From Betaproteobacteria bacterium (GTDB lineage: Bacteria; Pseudomonadota; Gammaproteobacteria; Burkholderiales; Burkholderiaceae_E): a DNA stretch of 38,046 nt. The notes under the pieces were generated by a model. That model was given only the letters and a program-made list of their open reading frames with translations, had not been told where the DNA came from and made no database searches. The position numbers were made by a program, and so were the translations under genes. Positions 1 to 7,993 of the stretch are shown here, one piece after another. How positions within the stretch are numbered: the first letter of the stretch is position 1; each line of letters begins with the position of its first letter. The stretch is taken from NCBI GenBank assembly GCA_016868375.1, contig VGHA01000027.1:1-38046 (forward strand), in the 5' to 3' direction.

Positions 1-168
1 GTGACCGAACACCACATGGTGCACATCCTCGGCGCCCACTGCTGCTCTACGGCATGCCTCGCGCAGCACCGAGGCTGCGAGCTGAGTGGGGGGCTGATCC
101 TTGAGGCTTCCGCCAAAAGTTCCGATGGCGGTACGCACACCGCTGACGACGACGACTTCGCGGTTCAT
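1..168 (-). CDS. Acetyl-CoA C-acetyltransferase (thiolase), N-terminal fragment cut by window edge
   Basis: Only the first 56 codons are present; the gene runs off the left edge. The start is the ATG at 168-166, with a GGAG-like ribosome site about eight bases upstream. The opening residues, MNREVVVVSGVRTAIGTFGG, are the N-terminal strand and RTxIGxFGG loop of the thiolase superfamily, and the next helix (TQLAASVLREA) also fits. Thiolases condense or cleave acyl-CoA and acetyl-CoA in fatty-acid, PHB or aromatic-acid metabolism. The catalytic Cys and His lie outside the window, so degradative and biosynthetic types cannot be told apart. It lies downstream of tctC on the same strand, but 141 bases with a strong stem-loop separate them, so co-transcription is uncertain. 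Confidence 0.8.
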   Translation of the reverse strand, partial: MNREVVVVSGVRTAIGTFGGSLKDQPPTQLAASVLREACRRAAVGAEDVHHVVFGH

Positions 169-238
169 GAATGCATCTCCGGCTTGAGCAAGACCGTGAT
201 GCTAACTCAGGCGGTCGGGCCGCAGCGTTTCGATCGTT

Positions 239-261
239 GCCGGGACCTTTGAGGTCCCGGC
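239..261 (-). terminator. Perfect 10-bp stem-loop between tctC and the thiolase gene
   Basis: The arms GCCGGGACCT (239-248) and AGGTCCCGGC (252-261) are perfect inverted repeats around a three-base loop. The hairpin lies in the 141-base gap after the tctC stop and before the thiolase start. No run of T follows it on either strand, so it is not a textbook intrinsic terminator. It may cause partial termination or protect the 3' end of the tct message. A second, imperfect repeat (GCAGGG...CCCTGC) lies at about 268-299. Confidence 0.45.
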
Positions 262-309
262 TGCATCGCAGGGGGAGTGGTCGTCGCACGCTCCCTGCTT
301 GAGGTCGGT

Positions 310-1320
310 TTACTTCACCCGACCCGTCTTCACGTAGAACGCCCGTTCGGATTCCGCGTAAGCGTTGATGTCGCGCGCGATGTTGGTTGACTTCATCAGC
401 GCGTCATCAAAGAAAACGCCAGCCTTCGAGTATTCAGCGAGCAGCTCGGGGTCTTTCATGGCGGTGCTGATTGCGGCGCTTAGGTAGGCCTTACGATCGG
501 CGGCGGTGCCCTTGGGAACGACCGCATAGCGAACCACCTGCCAGGTGTACTCCTTGGCGCCAAGCTGTTCATTGAAGGTTGGCAGGTTCTTCAGGTGTGG
601 CAGCCGCGAATTGGCTGCTACCGCCACTGGCGCCACCTTGCCGGCCTCGGCAAGGCCACGAAACTCGGCCAGGAAGCCCTGTGCCAGATCGACGTTGCCG
701 CCCGCCAGCGCATTGATGCCCGCGCCACCGCCCTGGAACGGCACACGCAGGAGCTTGGCGCCCGTGTTGTTCTCAAGCTGCTCCACCAGGTATTCCCACA
801 TCGTGCCCGGCACGGTGGCGATCCGGATGGTGTTGGGCTTGTCCTTGGCGATCTGCAGGATTTCCTTGAGCGACCTGCCTTTGAGCGCACCGTCGCCCTG
901 GACCAGCCAGATCAGCGCATCGCTGTTGATGTAGCCGATAGGCTCGAGATCGGCGAGCGACCATTTACCCTGCGCCCGAAGCAGCGCATCGCCCCAGAGC
1001 AGATTCGCGACGATGCCAACGGTGTGGCCGTCGTTCTTGGCCTGGGTTGCGAGCCAGGTGTGGCCAACCATGCCGCCGCCGCCGGTGCGGTTGTTCACCA
1101 GAACCTTGTCGCCACTGACCTTTTCAACATATCGGCCGAGCAGGCGCGCGGTGACATCCATGCCGCCGCCGGCCGGATACACCACCGTGTATTCAATGGG
1201 CTGGTTGGGAAAATCCTTGGGCTTGAGCTTGGCTACCGCCGGGTCTGAGGCGAGCGCAGGGCTTGCCAGACCGGCTGACAACACCAGACCAGCCAGTACT
1301 TTCAGGGTATGACGCTTCAT
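310..1320 (-). CDS. tctC: Tripartite tricarboxylate transporter substrate-binding protein (TctC/Bug family)
   Basis: Periplasmic solute receptor of 336 residues, typical for the Bug/TctC family that is greatly expanded in Burkholderiales. Residues 1-24 form a Sec signal peptide (basic MKRHTLK, hydrophobic core, ALA cleavage region). The mature start has the family's strand PIEYTVVYPAGGGMDVTARL, where the glycine-rich loop binds the ligand carboxylate, and later GGGGMVGH. The start is fixed by an AGGAG ribosome site and by a four-base ATGA overlap with the stop of tctA. Order in the operon is tctB-tctA-tctC. The ligand cannot be read from sequence: Bug proteins bind diverse carboxylates, amino acids or nicotinate-like compounds. 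Confidence 0.93.
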   Translation of the reverse strand: MKRHTLKVLAGLVLSAGLASPALASDPAVAKLKPKDFPNQPIEYTVVYPAGGGMDVTARLLGRYVEKVSGDKVLVNNRTGGGGMVGHTWLATQAKNDGHTVGIVANLLWGDALLRAQGKWSLADLEPIGYINSDALIWLVQGDGALKGRSLKEILQIAKDKPNTIRIATVPGTMWEYLVEQLENNTGAKLLRVPFQGGGAGINALAGGNVDLAQGFLAEFRGLAEAGKVAPVAVAANSRLPHLKNLPTFNEQLGAKEYTWQVVRYAVVPKGTAADRKAYLSAAISTAMKDPELLAEYSKAGVFFDDALMKSTNIARDINAYAESERAFYVKTGRVK

Positions 1321-2807
1321 GAATCTCCTCGCTTTCTTTTGAACTGCCGAATCACCATGAGCACCAGCAGCAACGCGCTGGCGGCGACCAGTCCGGCGCT
1401 TACCGGTCGCTGGAACAGAATCATCGCACCATCAACCGACATCGTCATGGACTGTCTGAGCGACTGTTCCAGCAGCGGTGCCAGTACGAATGCAAGCACA
1501 AAGGGAGCGATATCGTACTCGAGCTTTCGAAGCAACCATCCGAGCAGCCCGAAGCCCAGCATCATCCAGAGATCGAATACGTTTTTGTTGGCCGAGTAGG
1601 TGCCAACCATGGCCAATAGAACAATGAGCGGAAACAAAAACCGGTAGGGGATACGCAGCATCTGCACCCACAGGCCGATGAGTGGCAGGTTGAGCACCAG
1701 CAGCATCACGTTGCCGATGTACATTGCAGCGATCACGCCCCAGAACAGGTCCGGGCGCTGGGTGATGAACAGCGGGCCGGGCTGGATGCCCTGGATGATC
1801 AGTGCGCCAAGCAACAGGGCGGTGATCGGATTGCTGGGGATGCCCAGCGACAGAAGCGGAATCATGCTGCCCGCCACCGCTGCGTTGTTGGCGGACTCGG
1901 GCCCTGCAACGCCTTCGATCGCGCCCTTGCCAAACCGCTCAGGCTCGCGCGCGATTCGACGCTCCATGGCATACGACATGAACGACGCTGTAATGGGGCC
2001 GCCACCCGGTACGATGCCCAGTAAAAAGCCCAGGCCGCTGCCGCGCAGTATTGGCGCAAACGACGCCTTCCAGTCGGCCCAGGTGGGTATCAGCTTTTTG
2101 ATGCGGTCGGCAACGAGCGAGTTCTTCGCCACCGACTCGACATTGAGCAGAATCTCGCTGATGCCGAACAACCCGATGACCACCGCCAGCAGCTCGATGC
2201 CTGCGGTCAAGTCGGTCACGCCAAAGGTGAAGCGCTCGTTGCCATTGACCATATCCATACCGACCGACGACAGCAGGAAACCGAGCGCGATCATCAGAAG
2301 GCCTTTCAGCTTCGAGCCGGTGATCATGAAAAGCGTGCAGACCAGGCCCAGCGCCATCAGTCCAAAATTCTCAGGCGGACCGAAACGGATCGCAATCGCA
2401 GCAAGCGCGGGCGCGAAGAAAGTCAGCACGATGAGGCTCAGTGTTCCCGCGATGAACGATCCGAGCGCCGCCATGCCTAGTGCTGCGCCCGCGCGCCCCT
2501 GTCGGGCCATCTGGTGGCCGTCCAGGCAGGTAATGACCGATGCCGCTTCGCCAGGAATATTCACCAGAATCGACGTGGTCGATCCGCCGTACATGGCCCC
2601 ATAGAAAATCGCCGCGAGCATGGCGAGCCCCGCGATCGGGCTCAGGGTGAAGGTGACGGGAAGCAACAGGGCCAGCGCGGCAAGCGGCCCCAGGCCTGGC
2701 AGCACGCCCACCATCGTTCCGATCAGGCTGCCCAGAAAACAGAAGTACAGGTTTGCCGGGGTCAGCATGACGCTGAAGCCCATTGCAAGCCCGGAGAGTG
2801 CGTCCAT
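1317..2807 (-). CDS. tctA: Tripartite tricarboxylate transporter large membrane subunit (TctA)
   Basis: A 496-residue polytopic inner-membrane protein, the usual length for TctA, with about ten to twelve hydrophobic segments. Family hallmarks are the N-terminal GTMVGVLPGLGPLAALALLLP loop region, GGSTTSILVNIPGE, and a second half repeating the theme (GIVPGGGPITASFMSYA). TctA is the cation-coupled permease that accepts substrate from the TctC receptor. The ATG at 2807 lies six bases after the tctB stop, and the end overlaps the tctC start by four bases, so the three genes are translationally linked. Substrate is not predictable from this subunit. Confidence 0.94.
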   Translation of the reverse strand: MDALSGLAMGFSVMLTPANLYFCFLGSLIGTMVGVLPGLGPLAALALLLPVTFTLSPIAGLAMLAAIFYGAMYGGSTTSILVNIPGEAASVITCLDGHQMARQGRAGAALGMAALGSFIAGTLSLIVLTFFAPALAAIAIRFGPPENFGLMALGLVCTLFMITGSKLKGLLMIALGFLLSSVGMDMVNGNERFTFGVTDLTAGIELLAVVIGLFGISEILLNVESVAKNSLVADRIKKLIPTWADWKASFAPILRGSGLGFLLGIVPGGGPITASFMSYAMERRIAREPERFGKGAIEGVAGPESANNAAVAGSMIPLLSLGIPSNPITALLLGALIIQGIQPGPLFITQRPDLFWGVIAAMYIGNVMLLVLNLPLIGLWVQMLRIPYRFLFPLIVLLAMVGTYSANKNVFDLWMMLGFGLLGWLLRKLEYDIAPFVLAFVLAPLLEQSLRQSMTMSVDGAMILFQRPVSAGLVAASALLLVLMVIRQFKRKRGDS

Positions 2808-2813
2808 GATTGG

Positions 2814-3254
2814 CTACCAGCCCCAGGGGCCGCGTGGCAGCGGCATGCCCAGCAGTTTCCCGAAGACCAGCACGATTGCTGCGATCGATCCCACCGTGAG
2901 TATCAGCGTCTCAAGCCAGGACGCGCGATCGATGGTGCGAAGCAGAACCGGCATGGCGATGGCAGCGCTCACGACAAACCCGAGCCGATCCATCCCGAAA
3001 GCCATCAGTGCGATGCCCAGCGCGACGCCTACCGTTCGCAGTCCGGCGCGTGCGTCGGGCCACTGCGGCTGCGCCACGCGGCTGGCGCGTGCAAGCATCA
3101 GGCTAAGGCCCAATACGGCGATTCCGCACGACGCGATAAACGGAAACAGCCCGCTCTCGGGCCCCGAAGGCCCGCGTAAACCCAGCTTCCACGACTGCCA
3201 GGCGGCTGCGCTCCCCAGCAGGATCCAGAACAGGTTCAGCAGACGTTCAACCAT
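2814..3254 (-). CDS. tctB: Tripartite tricarboxylate transporter small membrane subunit (TctB)
   Basis: A 146-residue protein with about four hydrophobic segments: residues around 7-22, 35-55, 77-97 and 112-135. The N-terminal topology and the sequence GLRGPSGPESGLFPF (family GPGFFP-like turn) fit TctB, the weakly conserved small subunit of the transporter. It is the first tct gene and lies nine bases after the stop of the MetE-like gene, so the four genes probably form one message starting upstream of 4439. TctB is required for transport in characterised systems, but its mechanism is poorly defined. Confidence 0.88.
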   Translation of the reverse strand: MVERLLNLFWILLGSAAAWQSWKLGLRGPSGPESGLFPFIASCGIAVLGLSLMLARASRVAQPQWPDARAGLRTVGVALGIALMAFGMDRLGFVVSAAIAMPVLLRTIDRASWLETLILTVGSIAAIVLVFGKLLGMPLPRGPWGW

Positions 3255-3263
3255 CGTCGCGAC

Positions 3264-4439
3264 TCAGCGCTGACCCGGGAACAAGCGGGCGCTGGCAAGC
3301 CGCGCGCCCTCGGTGAGCGAGCGCAGCTTCATCCACACCACGTCGGTGGCGACGCGACCCATGCCTGCGGAGGTATCAAAGCCGCAGTCGGTGCCCGCCA
3401 TGACCTGTTCGGGTCCCGACACAAATAAGGCCATGCGCTCGAGCCGATCGGCAACCACCTCCGGGTGTTCAATGAAATTTGTGAGCACATCGATCACGCC
3501 CGCGACAATGACCTGGTCGTCGCGCAGCGGCAGCTGTTTCAGCACTCGCATCTCGTGCGCATGGCGGGCGTTGGCAAACGGCAGCACAAAACCGCCCACC
3601 CGCGTCTGCCGCAGAATGGGCCAGATCAGTGCGAGCGGCACATCGCAGTCATGCGGCCCTTCATAGTTGCCCCAGCAGACATGCATGCGAACGCGGTCTG
3701 GCGGAATGTTGCGGATTGCTTCGTTGAGGGTTTCGACCACCTGCTCGACAAACTGGAGAAAGCGCGCTTGCCCAGCCTCATGGAACGAGACATGGTGCTC
3801 AAGCGCGAGGTCGGGGCAGTCCAGTTGCAGAACGAAACCTGCGTTGACGATCGCCTCGTATTCATGGCGCAGCGCCTCACCGAGTGCCCGCAGATAGGCC
3901 CGCTCGCTGTCGTAGTGTTCATTGCGGCAGGCGGCAGCAATGATGCCAGGTGAGGGGGCGGTAAGAAATCCCTCAACATAGCGCCCGCGATATGGCGCGA
4001 GCGCCTGGGCAAACTCACCCGCCTCCTGACCCGCCACCGCTGGATCAAGATACCGGACGTCGCTTACCACGCGGGGTGGGGCGAAATTGCTGACCGCGGC
4101 TCGCCCCCGGCTCTGCTCTTCAAGCATCTGCCGAAAAGCGGGATAGCGCTCCACGTCAGCGCGCGCCCAGCGCTTCCACTGGCCGCCAAAACCGGACATG
4201 CGATGCTGCACGTACAGGAAAAATCCCTCGCGTTGCTGTTCGCCGTTGTTGATGACGTCGAGCCCGGCTTGAATCTGCTGCTCAACCGACGCGAGCATGG
4301 CCGCGTGGCCTGCCTGCGCGAGTTGGGGTGGGTCGACCGCTTCGCCACGCGCGCGGCGCGCGTACAGGTCAACCAGGGCAGACGGCCGGGGGAGGCTGCC
4401 GGTGTGCGTGCTGAGAATTCGATTTGAACTGTTGCGCAT
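3264..4439 (-). CDS. Cobalamin-independent methionine synthase C-terminal-like zinc protein
   Basis: A 391-residue protein related to the catalytic half of MetE and to epoxyalkane:coenzyme M transferase. It is half the length of MetE and lacks the N-terminal barrel. The N-terminus (ILSTHTGSLPRP) is the family's first strand. The zinc ligands are present: His253 and Cys255 (HVCWGNYEG) and Cys352 (GTDCGF). Such proteins activate a thiol or similar nucleophile on zinc; the acceptor here is unknown. The reading frame continues upstream to 4601, but the extension is proline- and arginine-rich and low in similarity, so I chose the ATG at 4439. It leads the tct operon and is divergent from the Ldh2 gene, suggesting a role in metabolism of the imported compound rather than in methionine synthesis. 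Confidence 0.85.
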   Translation of the reverse strand: MRNSSNRILSTHTGSLPRPSALVDLYARRARGEAVDPPQLAQAGHAAMLASVEQQIQAGLDVINNGEQQREGFFLYVQHRMSGFGGQWKRWARADVERYPAFRQMLEEQSRGRAAVSNFAPPRVVSDVRYLDPAVAGQEAGEFAQALAPYRGRYVEGFLTAPSPGIIAAACRNEHYDSERAYLRALGEALRHEYEAIVNAGFVLQLDCPDLALEHHVSFHEAGQARFLQFVEQVVETLNEAIRNIPPDRVRMHVCWGNYEGPHDCDVPLALIWPILRQTRVGGFVLPFANARHAHEMRVLKQLPLRDDQVIVAGVIDVLTNFIEHPEVVADRLERMALFVSGPEQVMAGTDCGFDTSAGMGRVATDVVWMKLRSLTEGARLASARLFPGQR

Positions 4440-4476
4440 CAGAATAGGGGCGCACCGCTGCAATGGCGCCGTTCGG

Positions 4477-4515
4477 AAATGGGGCGGGAACAAATGGGGC
4501 GGGAACGAATGGAAC
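4477..4515. repeat. 15-bp tandem repeat in the divergent promoter region
   Basis: AAATGGGGCGGGAAC occurs twice head to tail (4477-4491 and 4492-4506) and is followed by a shortened third copy, GAATGGAAC (4507-4515). It lies in the 271-base gap between the divergently transcribed MetE-like and Ldh2 genes. Possible roles are regulator half-sites or a slippage-prone array. No convincing sigma-70 promoter was found in this gap for either direction. Confidence 0.6.
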
Positions 4516-4710
4516 AGTCTCCGGTCTGAGTCAGGTTTGGTGACCGGACAGGCGTCCGGCCTCTCGGTCTGTGCCGAGTGCGCGCGACTATCGGCGTTCA
4601 ACTGCCGCTTGTCAATGATGACCGCCCTGCCGGTGTAGTATCGCGCGCTTGAAGCGCACGCGCCCGGCGGGGCCTTGCGCGTCCCACCGTTTCGTTTTCA
4701 GTGGTTGCCA

Positions 4711-5784
4711 ATGGGTGCTTTGCCTGATTCTCCTCGCGTGGCGTTTGAAGCCCTGCGCGATTTCATCCAAGCGGCGCTTTCGGCGCAGGGGCTGCCTGAT
4801 GCCGATGCGGCTCAGGTGGCTGAACTGATGGCCGAGGCCGATCTTCAAGGGTCAGACGGCCACGGCGTCATCCGTCTGCCGCAGTACACCAAGCGGATAC
4901 AGGCGGGCGGCATCAATGTGCGGCCCCAGATTCGTGTGGTTCGCGAGAAGGCCGCCATGGCCGTGATCGATGGTGACAATGGGATGGGGCACCTGGTGGT
5001 CTCGCGAGCGGTCGATCTGGCCATTGCCAAAGCGCGTGACTGCGGGGTCGCCTGGGTCAGCACGCGGTACAGCAACCATGCGGGTCCGGCGTCGCTCTAT
5101 GCGCGCATGCCGCTCAATCACCACATGGTGGGTCTTTACTTCGCAGTGGGCAACGCCAACCATCTGCCGCCCTGGGGCGGTATGGACATGCTGCTCTCAA
5201 CCAACCCGATTGCCGCGGCCTTTCCGGCGGGCGATGAGCCGCCGGTCGTGCTGGATATGGCGACCACGGTTGCGGCCTATGGCAAGGTCAAGGCGCGCGC
5301 CAAGCGGGGCGAGCCAATGCCTGAGGGCTGGATGATCGACCGGGAGGGAAAGCCGCTCACCGACCCCACACGCGCTCACGAAGGGTTTCTGCTGCCTATC
5401 GGTGAGCACAAAGGCTATGGTCTTGCGCTGATGGTTGGGTTGCTCGCTGGAACCCTGGGTGGGGCTGCCATGGGGCGCGACGTGGTCGACTTCAATGCTG
5501 ATCATGTCAGCGTCACCAACACTGGCCAGGCGATTCTGGTCATTGACCTCGCCGCATTCGGCGATCCGGCTGGCTTTAGCGATGCAGTGGATGCGCTGGT
5601 TCGCGATATTCGCAGCTCGGCGCGCCTGCCTGGCGTCGAGCGCATCTGGCTACCCGGCGAGCAGAGCCATCTTCGCCGTGAGGCGGCGCGCACCGCGGGT
5701 ATTGCACTGGTGCCTGCGCTGGTGGCTGAACTCGACCTGCTTGCCGACTCGCTGGGCGTGCCGCGGCTTGCACGGTCTGCGTAG
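4711..5784 (+). CDS. Ldh2-family NAD(P)-dependent 2-hydroxyacid dehydrogenase (malate/L-lactate/sulfolactate type)
   Basis: A 357-residue cytosolic oxidoreductase of the Ldh2/MdlB family, which is unrelated in fold to classical lactate dehydrogenase. It reversibly oxidises 2-hydroxyacids or reduces related imines. Family signatures are QGSDGHGVIRLPQY (His51), the STRYSNHAGPASLYA loop (His123), STNPIAAAFPA and the late GEHKGYGLALMVGLLAG helix. A TTG at 4675 would add twelve poorly fitting residues, so the ATG at 4711 was chosen; the ribosome site is weak. It is followed at 48 bases by a cupin gene and is divergent from a transporter operon, so it probably acts on the imported substrate. Malate, lactate, sulfolactate and ureidoglycolate enzymes all belong here; sequence alone does not decide. 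Confidence 0.88.
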   Translation: MGALPDSPRVAFEALRDFIQAALSAQGLPDADAAQVAELMAEADLQGSDGHGVIRLPQYTKRIQAGGINVRPQIRVVREKAAMAVIDGDNGMGHLVVSRAVDLAIAKARDCGVAWVSTRYSNHAGPASLYARMPLNHHMVGLYFAVGNANHLPPWGGMDMLLSTNPIAAAFPAGDEPPVVLDMATTVAAYGKVKARAKRGEPMPEGWMIDREGKPLTDPTRAHEGFLLPIGEHKGYGLALMVGLLAGTLGGAAMGRDVVDFNADHVSVTNTGQAILVIDLAAFGDPAGFSDAVDALVRDIRSSARLPGVERIWLPGEQSHLRREAARTAGIALVPALVAELDLLADSLGVPRLARSA

Positions 5785-5832
5785 GCGCGGCTGGGCGAAC
5801 GCACTGGTTTCCCATTCAGGAGATTGAATTCG

Positions 5833-6252
5833 ATGAGCGCATCAGATTCCCGCAGACCCGTGGTACTGCGTCCCGATTCCATCAAGAGCCATGACCGGGG
5901 CGGCGGCGCGCGCACCACACCGCTGGTGATGCCCGGTTGTGGCGCCACAGGTTTCATCAATGGCATCACCGAGTTTGCGCCTGCGGCCAAGATTGCCTTC
6001 CATAGCCACAACTGCGAGGAAAGCGTCATGTTGCTGGAAGGGCATGCGATGCTTGACATTGAAGGCCAGGAGTCCTGCGAACTGAAGGCGCTCGACACGA
6101 CCTGGATTCCACCGAATCTGCCGCACCGGTTTCGTAATTTGTCCGACACGCAACCCATGAAAATTCTGTGGATCTATGCGTCGGTCAATGCCACGCGCAC
6201 AGTCACCGAGTCAGGCGAAACCCGCCCGATTGCCGCCGAACACCGCGGCTAG
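5833..6252 (+). CDS. Small cupin-domain protein
   Basis: A single-domain cupin of 139 residues. Motif 1 is present as FHSHNCEESVMLLEG, with putative metal ligands His57, His59 and Glu63, and motif 2 ends with LPHRFRNLS, giving the fourth ligand His98. All four usual ligands are therefore conserved, so it probably binds a divalent metal. A TTG at 5824 abuts the AGGAGA ribosome site at 5818-5823, whereas the ATG at 5833 has correct spacing and was chosen. It follows the Ldh2 gene and likely belongs to the same message. Cupins of this size are isomerases, dioxygenases or sensors; no specific reaction can be assigned. Confidence 0.82.
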   Translation: MSASDSRRPVVLRPDSIKSHDRGGGARTTPLVMPGCGATGFINGITEFAPAAKIAFHSHNCEESVMLLEGHAMLDIEGQESCELKALDTTWIPPNLPHRFRNLSDTQPMKILWIYASVNATRTVTESGETRPIAAEHRG

Positions 6253-6263
6253 TCCAGGCCGCT

Positions 6264-6965
6264 TCAGTGCAGCACGGGTCTGACTGACGGCTTGGGTTGT
6301 GGGCGGCGGTGACGGAACAGCGTCTGCATGACGCGCGTGGTGCCCAGGATGATCATGTCCTGGCCAATTGAATGCCCATGCTCCTCGAGGATGTCGAGGG
6401 TGACATGGGTACCGTTGGCGGCGAGCCGGCGGTGCGCCTGCTGCGAGTGGATCACGGGCACGACGCTATCGAGTTCGCCATGCAGCAGATGAATCGCCGG
6501 CCCAGGTGGCTCGCCGTTACGCGGGGGCGGAATCATCCTGCCGCTGTAGCTCACTGCAATGCCCAGCAGATCCGGGCGACTTCGCGCCACTTCGAGCGCC
6601 AGCGTTGCGCCCTGCGAAAAACCGATCACGACAGTGTCGCGGCCGCCAAGCCCGCTGGCATGTTGCAGCGCTTCGATTCGCTGGGCCACCTGCCGGCCTG
6701 CGGCCTGAACGCGTGGCGCGAGCGTCTCGGCCGTGCCCAGGCTGTCGAACCAGTCGCCGCCGGAGCCTGCGCCGGATGGCCTCAGTGCATGGAGGATTGC
6801 GCCGGTTGCCCCGGGAAATTTAAGCAGCCAGGAAATGGCGATCGGTGCGAACCGTTCGGCGCTCGAGCCCGCACCGTGCAGAAACACGAGCAGCCGCTTC
6901 GGCGCATCGGCAGAAATGGGTGGCAACTCCAGCCAGAGAGCCTGTGCGCCGGGCTCGCGTGTCAC
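6264..6965 (-). CDS. Alpha/beta-hydrolase, YpfH-like esterase/phospholipase family
   Basis: A 233-residue serine hydrolase of the carboxylesterase/phospholipase group. The triad is visible: nucleophile Ser117 in GFSQGA, Asp166 in HGELDSVVP and His198 in EEHGHSI; the oxyanion loop is FLHGAGSS. The stretch HVTLDILEEHGHSI closely resembles the end of E. coli YpfH as I remember it. An open frame extends upstream to 7064 inside the pit gene, but that part is antisense-like sequence with no fold. I chose the GTG at 6965, which overlaps the pit stop (GTGA) and implies translational coupling; an internal GTG at 6986 is an alternative. Substrate is unknown. Confidence 0.85.
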   Translation of the reverse strand: MTREPGAQALWLELPPISADAPKRLLVFLHGAGSSAERFAPIAISWLLKFPGATGAILHALRPSGAGSGGDWFDSLGTAETLAPRVQAAGRQVAQRIEALQHASGLGGRDTVVIGFSQGATLALEVARSRPDLLGIAVSYSGRMIPPPRNGEPPGPAIHLLHGELDSVVPVIHSQQAHRRLAANGTHVTLDILEEHGHSIGQDMIILGTTRVMQTLFRHRRPQPKPSVRPVLH

Positions 6966-7972
6966 AGGAACAGACTGCCGAGCCACCAGGCGAACGCGGC
7001 CATGATTGCGGATGCGGGGATCGTGACGACCCAGGCCCACACGATGTTGCCTGCCAGCCCCCACCGTACCGCCGAGAACTTCTGCGATGACCCGACACCC
7101 ACGATCGCGCCAGTGATGGTGTGAGTGGTTGACACCGGAATGCCGAAGCTCGAGGCGATGAAAAGCGTCATGGCGCCGCCGGTTTCAGCGCAGAACCCGC
7201 CCACCGGTTTGAGCTTGGTGATTTTCTGGCCCATGGTTTTGACGATGCGCCAGCCGCCGAACAGCGTGCCAAGCCCAATGGCCAGGTAACACGATACGAC
7301 CACCCAGTAGGGCGGTGCTGTGTCGCCCGGGGAGGTGGCGCCCGCCGCGATCAGGAGCAGCCAGATGATGCCCATAGTTTTCTGCGCATCGTTACTGCCA
7401 TGGCCCAGGCTGTAGAGACCGGAGGAGACGAGCTGAAGCCTGCGGAACCAGCGATCACTTTGCCTGGGCGTGACGTTTCGCATGGTGTTGGCCACCACCA
7501 CCATCAGCAGCGACCCCAGCAGGAATCCCAGCGTGGGGGACACCAGAATGAACAGAGCGACCTTGATGATGCCCGACGACAGCAGCGGGTCGACGCCGGC
7601 TTTCGCCAACACCGCGCCGATCAGACCGCCGATCAGCGCATGTGATGAACTGGACGGAATACCGAACCACCAGGTGATCACGTTCCAGGAGATCGCGCCC
7701 ACCAGGGCGCCGAAAATGACGACGTGGTCCACCGCAGCCGGATCAACGATCCCCTTGCCGACGGTGGAGGCCACGTTCAATTCAAAAAAGAACAGTGCAA
7801 TGACATTGAAGAATGCGGCCCAGACCACCGCCTGGTAAGGCTTCAGCACACCGGTTGAGACGATGGTTGCAATGGAATTTGCAGCATCGTGAAAGCCGTT
7901 CATGAAGTCGAAGGCAAGCGCCAGGATCACCAGGAAAACCAATACGGTGAAACTGAATTGAAGCGTTGTCAT
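6962..7972 (-). CDS. pit: Inorganic phosphate transporter, PiT family
   Basis: A 336-residue inner-membrane protein, the short bacterial form of PiT, with about eight to ten hydrophobic segments. The duplicated PiT signature is present: GFHDAANSIAT at residues 26-36 and, in the second half, GSNDAQKTMGI together with VSTTHTITGAIVGVG. Members move phosphate, usually as a metal-phosphate complex, with protons. It is 21 bases downstream of the DUF47 gene, the classic partner arrangement, and overlaps the hydrolase start by four bases. No obvious Pho box was seen upstream of the pair, consistent with low-affinity constitutive uptake. Confidence 0.94.
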   Translation of the reverse strand: MTTLQFSFTVLVFLVILALAFDFMNGFHDAANSIATIVSTGVLKPYQAVVWAAFFNVIALFFFELNVASTVGKGIVDPAAVDHVVIFGALVGAISWNVITWWFGIPSSSSHALIGGLIGAVLAKAGVDPLLSSGIIKVALFILVSPTLGFLLGSLLMVVVANTMRNVTPRQSDRWFRRLQLVSSGLYSLGHGSNDAQKTMGIIWLLLIAAGATSPGDTAPPYWVVVSCYLAIGLGTLFGGWRIVKTMGQKITKLKPVGGFCAETGGAMTLFIASSFGIPVSTTHTITGAIVGVGSSQKFSAVRWGLAGNIVWAWVVTIPASAIMAAFAWWLGSLFL

Positions 7973-7993
7973 GATCGGCCCAGTCGTCTGGGT

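Noticed and set aside
1678-2604. 308-codon plus-strand open frame inside tctA
   Set aside because: Antisense to a clear membrane protein; its low-complexity Ser/Pro composition is a shadow effect.
4477-4515. CRISPR-like array
   Set aside because: The repeats are directly adjacent without spacers and number fewer than three full copies; no cas genes are present.
4609-4641. Sigma-70 promoter for the Ldh2 gene (TTGTCA and TAGTAT)
   Set aside because: The two boxes are 21 bases apart, too far for a normal promoter, and the -10 box is weak.
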